NCBI GenBank assembly: GCA_001464895.1
Contig: LNEE01000062.1
Coordinates: forward strand, 190,333 to 254,332
From: Betaproteobacteria bacterium Ga0077532
GTDB lineage: Bacteria > Pseudomonadota > Gammaproteobacteria > Burkholderiales > Ga0077523
DNA length: 64,000 bases
Reading direction: 5' to 3'
The first letter of the stretch is position 1; each line of letters opens with the position of its first letter. Shown in pieces: positions 35,002 to 43,886 of this stretch. A model generated the notes under the pieces. It saw only the letters and a program-made list of their open reading frames with translations, was not told where the DNA came from and did not search any database. The translations under genes were made by a program, and so were the position numbers.

Positions 35002-35661
35002 CTACGTCCGCTGTTCCCCCCGCCGGGCGAGTTCCTCGCGGATCGCCTCCACGTTGGCGCGCACGCCGATCATGTTGGGGTTCAGCGTGAGCGCGCGCTC
35101 GAACGCATCGAGTGCCGCGTTGAGCCGCCCCCGCTTCATGTGGATGAGCCCGTAGCCCGAGAGCGCGCCGAAGTGCCACGGATTGCGGTGGAGCACCTCG
35201 TCGCAGTCAGCGGCCGAACCATCGAGGTCGCCGGCCAGGAAGCGCGCCGTGGCGCGCTTGTTCCAGCCCTCGGCGAAATCGGGCAGGCGCTCGACGACCT
35301 GCGTGAAGGTCGCGATGCTTTCGGGGAAACGGTTGGCCGCCATCTGATCCATGCCCTCGGCGAGCAGGGCATCCGCAGTGGCATCGCCGGAGCGGCTCCA
35401 CAGCGCCCAGATGGCGCGCTCCGCGATGGCGCGGACGAGCGCGTCGTCGTCCTCGGCAAGGGCCGTGATTAGTGCGGGGACATCCGCCATCGCCCCGGTG
35501 TCGGCCAGTGCGAGCGCCCCGCGCCGCCGCGCCTCGACGTCGGGATCGACCAGCGCCGACAGTGCCGAGGCGCGATCGAGCGGTGCATCCGCGGCGCCCG
35601 CCGGGGCGATCAGCCCGGCCAGCAGGGCGACCAGGGCGAGGCAGTGGCGCAGCATCGTCAT
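35002..35661 (-). CDS. Exported HEAT/TPR-repeat protein
   Basis: 219 residues. A signal peptide is evident (MTMLRHCLALVALLAGLIAP, cleavage near AGA-AD). Residues about 35-95 look like two HEAT-type repeats (DPDVEARRRGALALADTG, DDALVRAIAERAIWALW). Residues about 105-205 are three TPR motifs (AEGWNKRATARFLAGDLDGS, ALSGYGLIHMKRGRLNAAL). Such proteins are periplasmic adaptors; no catalytic residues are seen. It may be cotranscribed with the VUT-family transporter gene 10 bases upstream. Confidence 0.75.
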   Translation of the reverse strand: MTMLRHCLALVALLAGLIAPAGAADAPLDRASALSALVDPDVEARRRGALALADTGAMADVPALITALAEDDDALVRAIAERAIWALWSRSGDATADALLAEGMDQMAANRFPESIATFTQVVERLPDFAEGWNKRATARFLAGDLDGSAADCDEVLHRNPWHFGALSGYGLIHMKRGRLNAALDAFERALTLNPNMIGVRANVEAIREELARRGEQRT

Positions 35662-35671
35662 GGTCCGGCGC

Positions 35672-36193
35672 TCAGCCGCGCGCGCCGTACAGCGCCATCG
35701 CGGCGCGGAACGGCATCAGGGCGATCAGTGCGAGCGCCACTTTCACGCCGAAGTCGCCGATTCCCAGCGTCACCCACGGCATCGCCGTTCCTGCGAACGC
35801 GACCGAGAAGAAGACGGCCGTGTCGACCACCGATGCCACGAGCGTCGACACGAGCGGTGGCTTCCACCATGCGTGCCTTCGCAGCCGGTCGAAGATCATC
35901 ACGTCGAGCAGTTCGGCGGTTAGGAAGGCGAGCCCGGAGGCGATCGCGATGCGCGGCGTCGCCAGCCAGGCCGATGCACCGATGGCGATCACGAATCCCG
36001 CGTAGACGACGCGGCGCGCAAAGGCGGCGCCCTCGAAGCGATTCGCGAGGTCCGTCACCAGGAAGGCGAACGGATAGGTCACCGCGCCCCAGGTGAGCCA
36101 GTCGTTGATCGGCGTCTGGACCGTGATGTTCGCGGCGACGATGACCACGACCATGGCGGTGACGTAGCCAGCGAGGATGTAAGGGCGTTGCAT
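35672..36193 (-). CDS. VUT-family (YhhQ-like) transporter
   Basis: 173-residue multi-pass membrane protein of the VUT family, members of which import queuosine precursors such as preQ0. Hydrophobic segments include YILAGYVTAMVVVIVAANI, VYAGFVIAIGASAWLA and VKVALALIALMPFRAAMAL; the family motif TYPFAFLVTDLANRFEG is clear. It is shorter than E. coli YhhQ (221). ATG 36193 is chosen at the first membrane segment; an upstream in-frame ATG would add a proline-rich leader. No queuosine genes or preQ1 riboswitch were seen nearby. Confidence 0.78.
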   Translation of the reverse strand: MQRPYILAGYVTAMVVVIVAANITVQTPINDWLTWGAVTYPFAFLVTDLANRFEGAAFARRVVYAGFVIAIGASAWLATPRIAIASGLAFLTAELLDVMIFDRLRRHAWWKPPLVSTLVASVVDTAVFFSVAFAGTAMPWVTLGIGDFGVKVALALIALMPFRAAMALYGARG

Positions 36194-36365
36194 GGTCGCG
36201 GGGGGCGGGGATGGCGCTCGTGGGTCCGGGAGATGCTTGCGGCTGGGTGAAGCGATGCTAGCACGCACGCCCAGGCGCCCAGCGTGACCTCGTCGTCCCG
36301 GAACTTCTGGCGGGGCGCGCCCTCGACACCAAGCACAATCTCCTCATGCAGAAGCCCCTCGATCC

Positions 36366-37619
36366 ATGAAAGTCCTCGTTCTCGGCGGTGGTCTCCTCGG
36401 CACGACCTCCGCGTGGTTTCTCTCGCAGGCGGGCCACGATGTCACGGTGGTCGACCGACAACCGGCGGCCGGACTCGAGACCAGTTTCGCCAACGGCGGA
36501 CAGATCTCGGTGAGCCATGCCGAACCCTGGGCGAATCCGCATGCACCGATGCAGGTGCTGCGCTGGTTGGGTCGCGAGGACGCCCCGCTGCTCTTCCGGC
36601 TCCGGGCCGACCCCGACCAGTGGCGCTGGGGTCTCCGCTTCCTCCTCGAATGTCTCCCGGGGCGCACCCGCAAGAACATCGAGAGCCTCGTGACCCTGGG
36701 CATCTACAGCCGCGCCACACTGCAGGCGCTCCGCGCCGAGACCGGCATCCAGTACGACCATCTCGAACGCGGCATCCTCCACTTCTACACGGACCAGGCG
36801 GCCTTCGAGGCCGGCGTGGAAGCGCTTGCCCACATGAACGACTTCGGGTGCGGCAGCGTTCCGACCACCGCAGACGAATGCGTCGCCATCGAACCCGCGC
36901 TGCGCGGCGCGCGCGATCGCATCGTCGGTGGGACCTTCACTCCGAGTGACGAGTCCGGCAACGCGTGGCGCTTCACCGACGAACTCGCGAAGCTCGCGAT
37001 CGCCCGCGGTGTGGACTTCCGGTTCGACACCACCGTGCTCGCGCTGGAACGCGAAGGCGATCGCATCGCTGCAGTGCGCGTACGGGGCGCCGAGGGCGAG
37101 ACCCGCCTCACTGCCGACGCCATCGTCGTTGCGCTGGGCAGCTACTCGGTCCACCTGCTCCGACCGCTCGGTCTGCGGATTCCCGTCTACCCCGCGAAGG
37201 GCTACTCGATCACCGCGAAGGTCATCGACCCGGCGTCGGCGCCGGAGGTGAGCCTGACGGACGACGGCTACAAGCTCGTCTTCTCGCGCCTGGGTGACGA
37301 GCTGCGCGTGGCGGGTACCGCCGAACTGAACGGCTGGGACACCTCGATCAACCAGGTGCGATGCGAGGCCATCGTGCGGCGCACGCGCGAGTTGTTCCCG
37401 GACGCGCTCGACTACGCCGGGGCGCGCTTCTGGACAGGCCTGCGGCCTGCCACCCCGGGCAATGTCCCGATCATCGGCCGTACGCGCTTCTCGAATCTGT
37501 ACCTCAACACCGGCCACGGCACGCTCGGCTGGACGCTCTCGTGCGGTTCGGCGCGCGTGATCGCCGACATCGTCAGCGGTCGCAGGCCGGAAATCACCAT
37601 TCCTTTCTCGGGCGGCTGA
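36366..37619 (+). CDS. dadA: D-amino acid dehydrogenase small subunit (DadA-like)
   Basis: 417-residue FAD enzyme that oxidises D-amino acids (for example D-alanine) and passes electrons to the quinone pool. The N-terminal FAD-binding motif is VLVLGGGLLGTTSAWFLSQAG; SFANGGQISVSHAEPWANP and the C-terminal TRFSNLYLNTGHGTLGWT are DadA hallmarks. Length matches the family (about 432). It is divergent from the VUT-family gene. An alanine racemase partner is not present here. Confidence 0.88.
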   Translation: MKVLVLGGGLLGTTSAWFLSQAGHDVTVVDRQPAAGLETSFANGGQISVSHAEPWANPHAPMQVLRWLGREDAPLLFRLRADPDQWRWGLRFLLECLPGRTRKNIESLVTLGIYSRATLQALRAETGIQYDHLERGILHFYTDQAAFEAGVEALAHMNDFGCGSVPTTADECVAIEPALRGARDRIVGGTFTPSDESGNAWRFTDELAKLAIARGVDFRFDTTVLALEREGDRIAAVRVRGAEGETRLTADAIVVALGSYSVHLLRPLGLRIPVYPAKGYSITAKVIDPASAPEVSLTDDGYKLVFSRLGDELRVAGTAELNGWDTSINQVRCEAIVRRTRELFPDALDYAGARFWTGLRPATPGNVPIIGRTRFSNLYLNTGHGTLGWTLSCGSARVIADIVSGRRPEITIPFSGG

Positions 37620-37624
37620 CAACC

Positions 37625-37649
37625 GCGGTGACCGTCAGGCGGTCACCGC
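37625..37649. terminator. Hairpin between convergent dadA and PEP-CTERM gene
   Basis: Perfect 9-base stem GCGGTGACC / GGTCACCGC with a 7-base loop, in the 46-base gap between the two converging stop codons. It could serve both strands; no T-run is present. Confidence 0.5.
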
Positions 37650-37665
37650 AGGTCAGCCTGCACGC

Positions 37666-38274
37666 TCAGCGAACCGCGCGCCTCCTGGCACGGAGGGCAG
37701 CGCCCAGCACGCCGAACCCGGCCAGCGTCAACACCGTGGTGGAAGGCTCGGGCACTGGCACCGCCTGAAGCGACAGCGTGACGCGATCGCCTGCGACGAG
37801 GCCGTCGAAGCCCACGAGCCATGACTGCGGACCAGCCTGGGAGAACGGGTTGCCGAGATCGACGCCGAACGGCTCCGCCGGGTCGAACGCGATCCGCTGC
37901 GCCGTGGCAGACCCGGTGATCGCGCCGACGCCACCGAACTGCGCCGTGACATCGCCGACCAGCGCGAAACTGCCGCGGTCCACACGCACGTCGAGCGCGG
38001 AGAAGGGCCCGACGCCGGCGTTCGAGAGTATGGCATCGAAGGCGATCCAGCCGCCGACGTCATCGGGTTCCACTTCCAGGGTGAGGTCCACCGCCGCGCC
38101 GTTGCGGAAACCCACTGTTGCGGCGAGCAGGGTCGGGCTGGTGCCGAAGGTGTCGAGATCGTTGCCGCGCGCGTCGAATGCCACGAGCGAAGCAGCGGAA
38201 GCCGAGCCTGCCGACACGAACAGCGTCGCGGCCAGAAGCCGCGCGATCGCCCCGCGGGAAAGAATCCTGTGCAT
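37666..38274 (-). CDS. PEP-CTERM surface protein
   Basis: 202-residue exported protein. A signal peptide (about 1-30, ending GSASA-AS) leads, and the C terminus has the PEP-CTERM sorting signal: Pro-Glu-Pro at 175-177, a hydrophobic stretch VLTLAGFGVLGAAL and a basic tail RARRRAVR. The middle is beta-rich and of unknown function. ATG 38274 has GGGAGA 6 bases upstream; ATG 38292 overlaps the PhoD stop codon in an ATGA pattern. Such proteins are cut by an exosortase (EpsH/XrtA), which is not in this window. Confidence 0.8.
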   Translation of the reverse strand: MHRILSRGAIARLLAATLFVSAGSASAASLVAFDARGNDLDTFGTSPTLLAATVGFRNGAAVDLTLEVEPDDVGGWIAFDAILSNAGVGPFSALDVRVDRGSFALVGDVTAQFGGVGAITGSATAQRIAFDPAEPFGVDLGNPFSQAGPQSWLVGFDGLVAGDRVTLSLQAVPVPEPSTTVLTLAGFGVLGAALRARRRAVR

Positions 38275-38288
38275 CGTCGTTCTCCCGT

Positions 38289-39878
38289 TCATGCCGGCAC
38301 CAGTGTCTTCTGGTACACCGACACGCCGTCGATGTTCTTCAGGTCGACGGTGAGGTTGCGCGATCCGTGCGCGATGTTCACCTCCCCGAAGAACTGCGCC
38401 CCGGCGTAGGGGGACGCGTTGGATCGCGGCCCCGTGCGCGTGAAGACGGCCTCCGGACCGAACGTGTCGTCCAGCGTGTTGGGTCCGAACGAGCCAGCGT
38501 TCAGCGGCCCGGCCACGAACTCCCAGAACGGAGCGAAGTCGCGATACTGCGCCCGCGTCGGATCGTAGTGATGGGCGGCACAGTAGTGGACGTCGGCGGT
38601 GACCCACACCACGTTGCGGATGTTCTCGCGTGCGATGAAGGTCAGCAGGCGCGCGATCTCCAGCTCCCGCCCGAGGGCCGGTCCGTTGCCGTTCGCCATC
38701 CCTTCGTAGCGGCTGCGCCGCTCGGCGTCGCGGCCGTCGCCGATCACCAGACCGACCGGCATGTCGGCGGCGATGACCTTCCACGTGGCTCGGGAGCGCT
38801 TCAGACCCTGCCGCAGCCATTCCATCTGCTGCAGGCCGAGGAAGGCCGTGTCGTCACCCTCCTGTTCCTGGCGGTTGAACGTGTTCGGGCCGCGGTAGCT
38901 GCGCATGTCGACGACGAACACGTCGAGCAGCGGGCCGTAGGGGATGTGGCGGTAGACGCGCTCGGACTCGTCGGCCGTGTGCGGTCGCATCGGCGCGAAC
39001 TCCTGGAAGGCCCGCGAACCGCGCGCGATGAGCAGCGGGACGTCCTTCACCGTGTAGCGCGCGTCGGCCGAGAGGTCCTTCGACGCCGACCAGTTGTTGG
39101 TGACCTCGTGGTCGTCCCACTGCCAGATCTGCGGCACCTCGGCGTTGAAGCGGCGGACGTTGGCGTCCATGAGGTTGTACTTGTAGCGGCCGCGGAACTC
39201 CGCGAGCGTTTCGGCCACCTTCGCGACTTCCGGCGTCACGATGTTGGTCCACAGGCGGCCGTCCTCGGCCGTGACGGATTCCGCGATGGGGCCGTCGGCG
39301 TAGATGGTGTCGCCACTGTGGATGAAGAAGTCGGGTTCGACGCGCCGCATGGCTTCGTAGATCTTCATGCCGCCGAACGACTCGTTGATTCCCCAGCCCT
39401 GACCGGCGGTGTCGCCACCCCAGACGAAGCGGATGTCGCGGGCGAGGCCGGGCGTGCGGAACTGTCCGGTCACGGGTTCGCTGCGCGCCCTGGCGTTCGT
39501 GAGGTCCTCGAACCACACCTTCACGAACACGTCGCGGTTCGCTGGGAGGTTCGTGAGATCCAGGCGGGCGGTGTAGTCCGTCAGGTCGAGCGCATGCGGG
39601 CCCACGAGGGTGCGGGCGCCGCGGAACGATTCGTCGAGGGCGTATTGCACCAACATGCGGGACGGACGATCGGCGCGGCTCCAGACGAGCGTGCGACCGA
39701 GCCCCTGGTCGCCGAACTGGATGCCTTCACTCATGCGAGGCCGGGCATCCTCGGCCAGCACGATGGCAGGCGCTCCGAGACCCAGTGTGGCGATGCCCCC
39801 GCTCGGCAACACGGTGGAGCCGGCGATGGCGGAGGCCGTCTTCAGGAAGTGGCGGCGGTCGTTCTTGGGGTCGTTCAT
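38289..39878 (-). CDS. phoD: Alkaline phosphatase D family protein, Tat-exported
   Basis: 529-residue metallophosphoesterase of the PhoD family, which hydrolyses phosphomono- or diesters outside the cytoplasm. A Tat signal is clear (NDRRHFLKTASAIAGSTVLP). Family blocks are FVWGGDTAGQGWGINESFGG, FFIHSGDTIYADGP, IWQWDDHEVTNNW and VVWVTADVHYCAAHHYDP. ATG 39878 with GAGGAA upstream is chosen over an in-frame ATG 20 codons earlier. It overlaps or abuts the PEP-CTERM gene, so both may be made together under phosphate limitation, though no Pho box was identified. Confidence 0.88.
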   Translation of the reverse strand: MNDPKNDRRHFLKTASAIAGSTVLPSGGIATLGLGAPAIVLAEDARPRMSEGIQFGDQGLGRTLVWSRADRPSRMLVQYALDESFRGARTLVGPHALDLTDYTARLDLTNLPANRDVFVKVWFEDLTNARARSEPVTGQFRTPGLARDIRFVWGGDTAGQGWGINESFGGMKIYEAMRRVEPDFFIHSGDTIYADGPIAESVTAEDGRLWTNIVTPEVAKVAETLAEFRGRYKYNLMDANVRRFNAEVPQIWQWDDHEVTNNWSASKDLSADARYTVKDVPLLIARGSRAFQEFAPMRPHTADESERVYRHIPYGPLLDVFVVDMRSYRGPNTFNRQEQEGDDTAFLGLQQMEWLRQGLKRSRATWKVIAADMPVGLVIGDGRDAERRSRYEGMANGNGPALGRELEIARLLTFIARENIRNVVWVTADVHYCAAHHYDPTRAQYRDFAPFWEFVAGPLNAGSFGPNTLDDTFGPEAVFTRTGPRSNASPYAGAQFFGEVNIAHGSRNLTVDLKNIDGVSVYQKTLVPA

Positions 39879-39983
39879 GGGTGAGTTCCTCGGTGGGTGG
39901 ACGACATTTCCACCACCGGGATCATGGTCGGTAGGCATTGCGCGGCGGGTGCTGCCGATGGGCGCAGTGACGGACCCTATGGC

Positions 39984-40979
39984 CTACCCAAGCGTCATTT
40001 CCCGTGACGGCCCCCTGGGCCGATGGACGCGTCTCCGACCCCCTGCTGCCCTAGGCAACGCTGCCGCTGCAATCGGCCCCGCCAGCACTTCCGACAGGAA
40101 CTCGATGAACGCTGTGAGGCGTGGAGCCACCGGTTTGCCCGGGTGCCATAGCGCGTACAACTCGTACGCCGGCGAGTGCCAGCCAGGCAGCACCTGCACC
40201 AGCGACCCGTTGGCGAAGTGGGGTTCGAGCACGAAGCGGTAATCCTGGTACAGCCCGAGCCCGCCGATGGCGGCCAGCAGGCACGCGTCGGAGTTGTTGC
40301 TGCAGAGGCGACCCTGCGCCGGCATCACGAGCGGTGCGCGACCTGGGTGCAGGGCGTCCTCGAACGCCCAGTCGAAGGGCTTGCCGGCCACCGAGTTCAC
40401 GTAGTCGATGGTCGTGTGCGCCGGGATCTCCCGCGGATGCCGCGGCGCGCCGTGCTGCGCCACGTAGTGCGGGCTCGCGGCCGTGATGAGCCGCATCGAC
40501 CCCAGTGCGCGGTACCGCATGCCGCTGCGCGGTGGCAGCGTGAAGCGCAGGAAGACATCGGCCCGCGTGGACGGCGCTTCGTCCACGTGCTCGTTCAGGA
40601 TGAGGTCGATCGTCAGCGCCGGATACCGCGCCAGCAGTTCGGGCAGCCGTCCGGCGAGCAGGCGCGTCCCGATGAACTCGGGCACCTCCACCGACAACAG
40701 CCCCGCCACTTCGCCCGATCGCTGCGCGTACTCGTTCTCCAGCGAGTCCACCTCGGCCACGATCGCCTCGGCGCGGACGGCGTACCGGCTGCCCTCGGGC
40801 GTGAGCGTGACCCGCCGCGTCGTGCGCGTGAAGAGGCGGGTGTCGAGGCGCGATTCGAGCTGCGCGATCTGCAGCGACACCGCCGCGCGCGACAGCCCGA
40901 GCCGCCGCGCCGCCACGCTGAAACTGCCGGCCGCTGCGACCTCGCAGAAGGTGCGCATGAGTCCGAGGCTGTCTGCCAT
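39984..40979 (-). CDS. LysR-family transcriptional regulator
   Basis: 331 residues. The N-terminal winged helix-turn-helix (about 5-65) reads LMRTFCEVAAAGSFSVAARR...SRAAVSLQIAQLESRLDTRLF. The effector-binding domain follows (about 90-300) and belongs to the CrgA/AaeR-like group (EVPEFIGTRLLAGRLPELLARYP). The extra arginine-rich C-terminal tail (RAAGGRRRVHRPRGPSRE) is unusual. It is transcribed divergently from the MATE efflux gene and most likely regulates it. Confidence 0.9.
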   Translation of the reverse strand: MADSLGLMRTFCEVAAAGSFSVAARRLGLSRAAVSLQIAQLESRLDTRLFTRTTRRVTLTPEGSRYAVRAEAIVAEVDSLENEYAQRSGEVAGLLSVEVPEFIGTRLLAGRLPELLARYPALTIDLILNEHVDEAPSTRADVFLRFTLPPRSGMRYRALGSMRLITAASPHYVAQHGAPRHPREIPAHTTIDYVNSVAGKPFDWAFEDALHPGRAPLVMPAQGRLCSNNSDACLLAAIGGLGLYQDYRFVLEPHFANGSLVQVLPGWHSPAYELYALWHPGKPVAPRLTAFIEFLSEVLAGPIAAAALPRAAGGRRRVHRPRGPSREMTLG

Positions 40980-41012
40980 GGGATCGGCTCTCCTGTCGGA
41001 TGAGTGAGGTCG

Positions 41013-41066
41013 ATTGTCGAAGACCGCTGAACGATCAGTTTGCGGCACGCAATCACCATCGACAAT
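41013..41066. promoter_or_regulatory. Inverted repeat in LysR/MATE divergent promoter region
   Basis: ATTGTCGA (41013-41020) and TCGACAAT (41059-41066) form a perfect 8-base inverted repeat separated by 38 bases, within the 153-base gap between the two divergent start codons. Position and symmetry suit an operator bound by the LysR protein or another dimeric factor. Confidence 0.45.
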
Positions 41067-41132
41067 ACAGTGCGGTTCGTTCCGCGGTCGAGCGCCCCAC
41101 CAGGGCGAGACCCGCGGCATCGGGAGATTGTC

Positions 41133-42515
41133 ATGTCGTCGTTCCAGCGCCTCCGACCGGAGTTCCTGCCGCTTGCCCGCCTCGCCCTGCCCCTCGTGGC
41201 GGGCCTGGGGGCGTCCACCGCCCTCATGCTCACCGACACGTGGATGCTCGGTCCGCTCGGGCCCGTGCCGCTCGCGGCCGCATCGCTCACGTCCAGCGCC
41301 CTGCTGATCCTCTGGGCTGCACTCTATGGATTCATGGGGCCCGTCGGACTGCTCGCCGCGCGGGCCTACGGTGCGGGCGATGCCAGGGCGCTCGCGAGCG
41401 TCGTGCGTCACGGTTGCGCCTTCGGCGCGATGGTGGGGGGCGGTGGCGCGCTGCTCATGATCGGCGCGCTCTTCCTGTTGCCGTACGCCGGCCAGCCGCC
41501 CGAGGTGCTCGCGGTGATCGCCCCGTACTGGGTGCTGCTCGCGCTGATGCTCCTGCCCTACGGCGTCTCGCTTGTCTTCAAGCAGGTGTTCGACGCCATC
41601 GACCGGCCCTGGACGGGCGTCGCGCTCATGTTCACCGCCGTCGCCGTCAACCTGCCCCTGAACTACGTCCTCATCTCCGGCCGACTCGGCTTCCCGGCGC
41701 TCGGTCTCACGGGTGCGGGGGTGGCCACGCTGCTCGCGGAGTGCGCCGCGCTCGGCGCGTTCTGGCTCACCTTCCGGCGTGCGGAGGTGATGCGCCCGTA
41801 TCGCATCCCGGTGCCGCTCGGCCGCGAGGGATTCGCCGCGCAGGCGAAGGCGGGCTTCCCGATGGGCATCCAGTACCTCGCCGAGGGCGGTGCGGTCGCG
41901 GTGTCGGGCGTGCTGATCGGTCTCCTCGGCGCGGTCGCACTCGCGGCGAACCAGATCGTGTTCAGCGTCGAGTCGCTGCTGTACATGCTCCCGCTCGGCG
42001 TGGCGAGCGCCACGGGCATCCGGATCTCCCAGGCGATGGGCAGCGGCGAACTGCAGCGCGTGCGGCCGATCGGACACGCAGCCCTGCTCACGGCATCGGT
42101 GTGGACGCTCGTCCTGACCCTGCCGCTCGCCCTCGGCGGCGCGAGTGTCGCGCGCGCCTTCGTCGACGACCCGGCCGTGATCGCCACGGCGGCGGCCATG
42201 TTCATCGCGGTGGGGCTGATGCAGTTCTTCGACGGCATCCAGACCGTGAGCCTGGGCGCGCTCCGCGGCATGCACGACCATCGCTGGCCGATGGTCGTGA
42301 CGCTCGTGGCCTACTGGTTGGTGGCGCTGCCGCTGGGCTGGCTGCTAGCGATCACCCTGGGCCTGGGTGCCGCCGGATTCTGGTCGGGGTTCGCCATCGG
42401 GCTCGCGCTCGCGGCTGTCGCGCTGGCGCTCCGGTTCGAGCGGCGCTGCCAGGCGCTGACCTCGTCCGGCGCGCCGACAGGCATGGTGCCGGGTCTCGGC
42501 ACCCCAGCCCACTGA
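41133..42515 (+). CDS. MATE-family multidrug/sodium or proton antiporter
   Basis: 460-residue inner-membrane efflux protein of the MATE family, with about twelve hydrophobic segments in two similar halves. Typical blocks are LPLVAGLGASTALMLTDTWM at the N terminus, LALMLLPYGVSLVFKQVFDA and MGIQYLAEGGAVAVSGVLIG. GGGAG lies upstream of ATG 41133. The NorM-like group is the closest I can name. Control by the divergent LysR regulator is likely. Confidence 0.9.
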   Translation: MSSFQRLRPEFLPLARLALPLVAGLGASTALMLTDTWMLGPLGPVPLAAASLTSSALLILWAALYGFMGPVGLLAARAYGAGDARALASVVRHGCAFGAMVGGGGALLMIGALFLLPYAGQPPEVLAVIAPYWVLLALMLLPYGVSLVFKQVFDAIDRPWTGVALMFTAVAVNLPLNYVLISGRLGFPALGLTGAGVATLLAECAALGAFWLTFRRAEVMRPYRIPVPLGREGFAAQAKAGFPMGIQYLAEGGAVAVSGVLIGLLGAVALAANQIVFSVESLLYMLPLGVASATGIRISQAMGSGELQRVRPIGHAALLTASVWTLVLTLPLALGGASVARAFVDDPAVIATAAAMFIAVGLMQFFDGIQTVSLGALRGMHDHRWPMVVTLVAYWLVALPLGWLLAITLGLGAAGFWSGFAIGLALAAVALALRFERRCQALTSSGAPTGMVPGLGTPAH

Positions 42516-42525
42516 TCGTGCGGGC

Positions 42526-43335
42526 TCAGAAGAGCGAGATGGTCATCTTGATCGCCATGATCGACAGGATCACCGCGAAGACCTTCTTCAGCCGGGGCAC
42601 GGGAATCGAGTGCGCGACCTTCGCGCCGATGGGCACCGTCACGAACGTACCCGCCACGATGCCGACGACGGCGGGCAGGTACAGGTAACCGGCGGACAGC
42701 GCGGGCAGGTGGTCCTTGTCCCAGCCACCGACGAGGAATCCGATGGTGCCCGAGACGGCGATGGGGATTCCGAACGCGGACGACGTCGCGACGCACTGCC
42801 GCATCGGCACGTTGCAGAAGCTCATCAGCGGGATGCTGAGGAAACCACCGCCCGCGCCCACCAGCGCCGAGGCCACGCCCACGGCGCCCGCGCCCAACTG
42901 CAGCCCGAGCGGCCCCGGCAGACGGTTCGTCGGCTTCGGCTTGATGTCGAGCATCATGTTCACGGCGGAGTAGACGACGAAGAGCGTGAAGAGCACGGCC
43001 AGCACGTTCGACCGCAGCGCATCGGCCACCGCCGTGCCCGCGAGCGTGCCGGCCACGAGACCCAGCGCCGTCCCCTTCACGATGTCCCACTGCACCGCGC
43101 CGTGGCGATGGTGCGACTGCACGCTCTTCAGCGACGTGAAGATGATCGTCGCGAGCGACGTGCCCAGCGCCAGATGCATCACGCGGTCGGCCGGGAAGCC
43201 CTGGGCATTGAACGTCATCACCAGCAGGCTCACGAGGATCATCCCGCCGCCGATACCGAGCAGGCCCGCGAAGAACCCGGCGAAGAGCCCCATCAGCGGG
43301 TAGATCAGCCACCAGGCCGAGATCGCGTCGGTCAC
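42526..43335 (-). CDS. TauE/SafE-family sulfite/anion exporter
   Basis: 269-residue permease of the TauE/SafE family, which includes sulfite, sulfoacetate and taurine-related exporters. About eight hydrophobic segments are present; the N-terminal repeat GLFAGFFAGLLGIGGGMILV and the second-half counterpart GVASALVGAGGGFLSIPLMS are the family signature. GTG 43335 overlaps the upstream EVE-gene stop codon (GTGA), so translation is likely coupled. Substrate unknown; neighbours suggest sulfur oxyanions. Confidence 0.85.
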   Translation of the reverse strand: MTDAISAWWLIYPLMGLFAGFFAGLLGIGGGMILVSLLVMTFNAQGFPADRVMHLALGTSLATIIFTSLKSVQSHHRHGAVQWDIVKGTALGLVAGTLAGTAVADALRSNVLAVLFTLFVVYSAVNMMLDIKPKPTNRLPGPLGLQLGAGAVGVASALVGAGGGFLSIPLMSFCNVPMRQCVATSSAFGIPIAVSGTIGFLVGGWDKDHLPALSAGYLYLPAVVGIVAGTFVTVPIGAKVAHSIPVPRLKKVFAVILSIMAIKMTISLF

Positions 43336-43787
43336 AGCAGCGACTCGATGGCCGCCCACTCCGCCGGAGTCACCGGGGTGATGGAGAGCCGATTGCCCTT
43401 CTGCAGGATGCGCATGTCGGCGAGCGCGGGATGTGCGCGCAGATCGGCGAGCGAGATGAGGCGGATCTTCTTCACGAATTGCACATCGACGTGCACCCAG
43501 CGCGGGTTCTCGCGCTTCGACTTCGGATCGAAATACTTCCCGCCCACCTCGAACTGCGTGTCGTCCGGATACGGCTTGCTCGCGACGCGGGCGAACCCGG
43601 CGATGCCCGGCTCGGGGCAGCTCGAGTGGTAGAAGAGCACGGGGTCACCGGGCTGCATCTCGTCGCGCATGTAGTTGCGCGCCTGGTAGTTGCGGACGCC
43701 GAACCACGGAACCGTCTGCTCGGGCAACTTCGCGAGATCGTCGATGCTGACCTCGGACGGCTCGGACTTCATCAACCAATGACGCAT
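43332..43787 (-). CDS. EVE-domain protein
   Basis: 151-residue single EVE domain, a PUA-like fold that recognises modified bases in DNA or RNA. Family blocks are MRHWLMKSEPSEVSIDDL, VRNYQARNYMRDEMQPGD, FYHSSCPEPGIAGFARV and ENPRWVHVDVQF. Length fits the family. It lies between SulP and TauE genes with a GTGA overlap to the latter; in many proteobacteria EVE genes sit elsewhere, so this neighbourhood may be chance. Confidence 0.9.
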   Translation of the reverse strand: MRHWLMKSEPSEVSIDDLAKLPEQTVPWFGVRNYQARNYMRDEMQPGDPVLFYHSSCPEPGIAGFARVASKPYPDDTQFEVGGKYFDPKSKRENPRWVHVDVQFVKKIRLISLADLRAHPALADMRILQKGNRLSITPVTPAEWAAIESLL

Positions 43788-43886
43788 CGGCGCGGCTCCG
43801 GCGGGCTTGGGGGGATGCGGCCGATTGTAACGGGGTCGTGCAGCGCAGCACCCGCGGCGCGCGCAATTGCCGGCGGCAGCCCATGG

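Noticed and set aside
38118..39884. 588-codon plus-strand ORF opposite phoD
   Set aside because: Antisense shadow of the PhoD gene and the PEP-CTERM gene.
42516..42525. Terminator between the MATE and TauE genes
   Set aside because: Only 10 bases separate the convergent stops and no stem is visible there.
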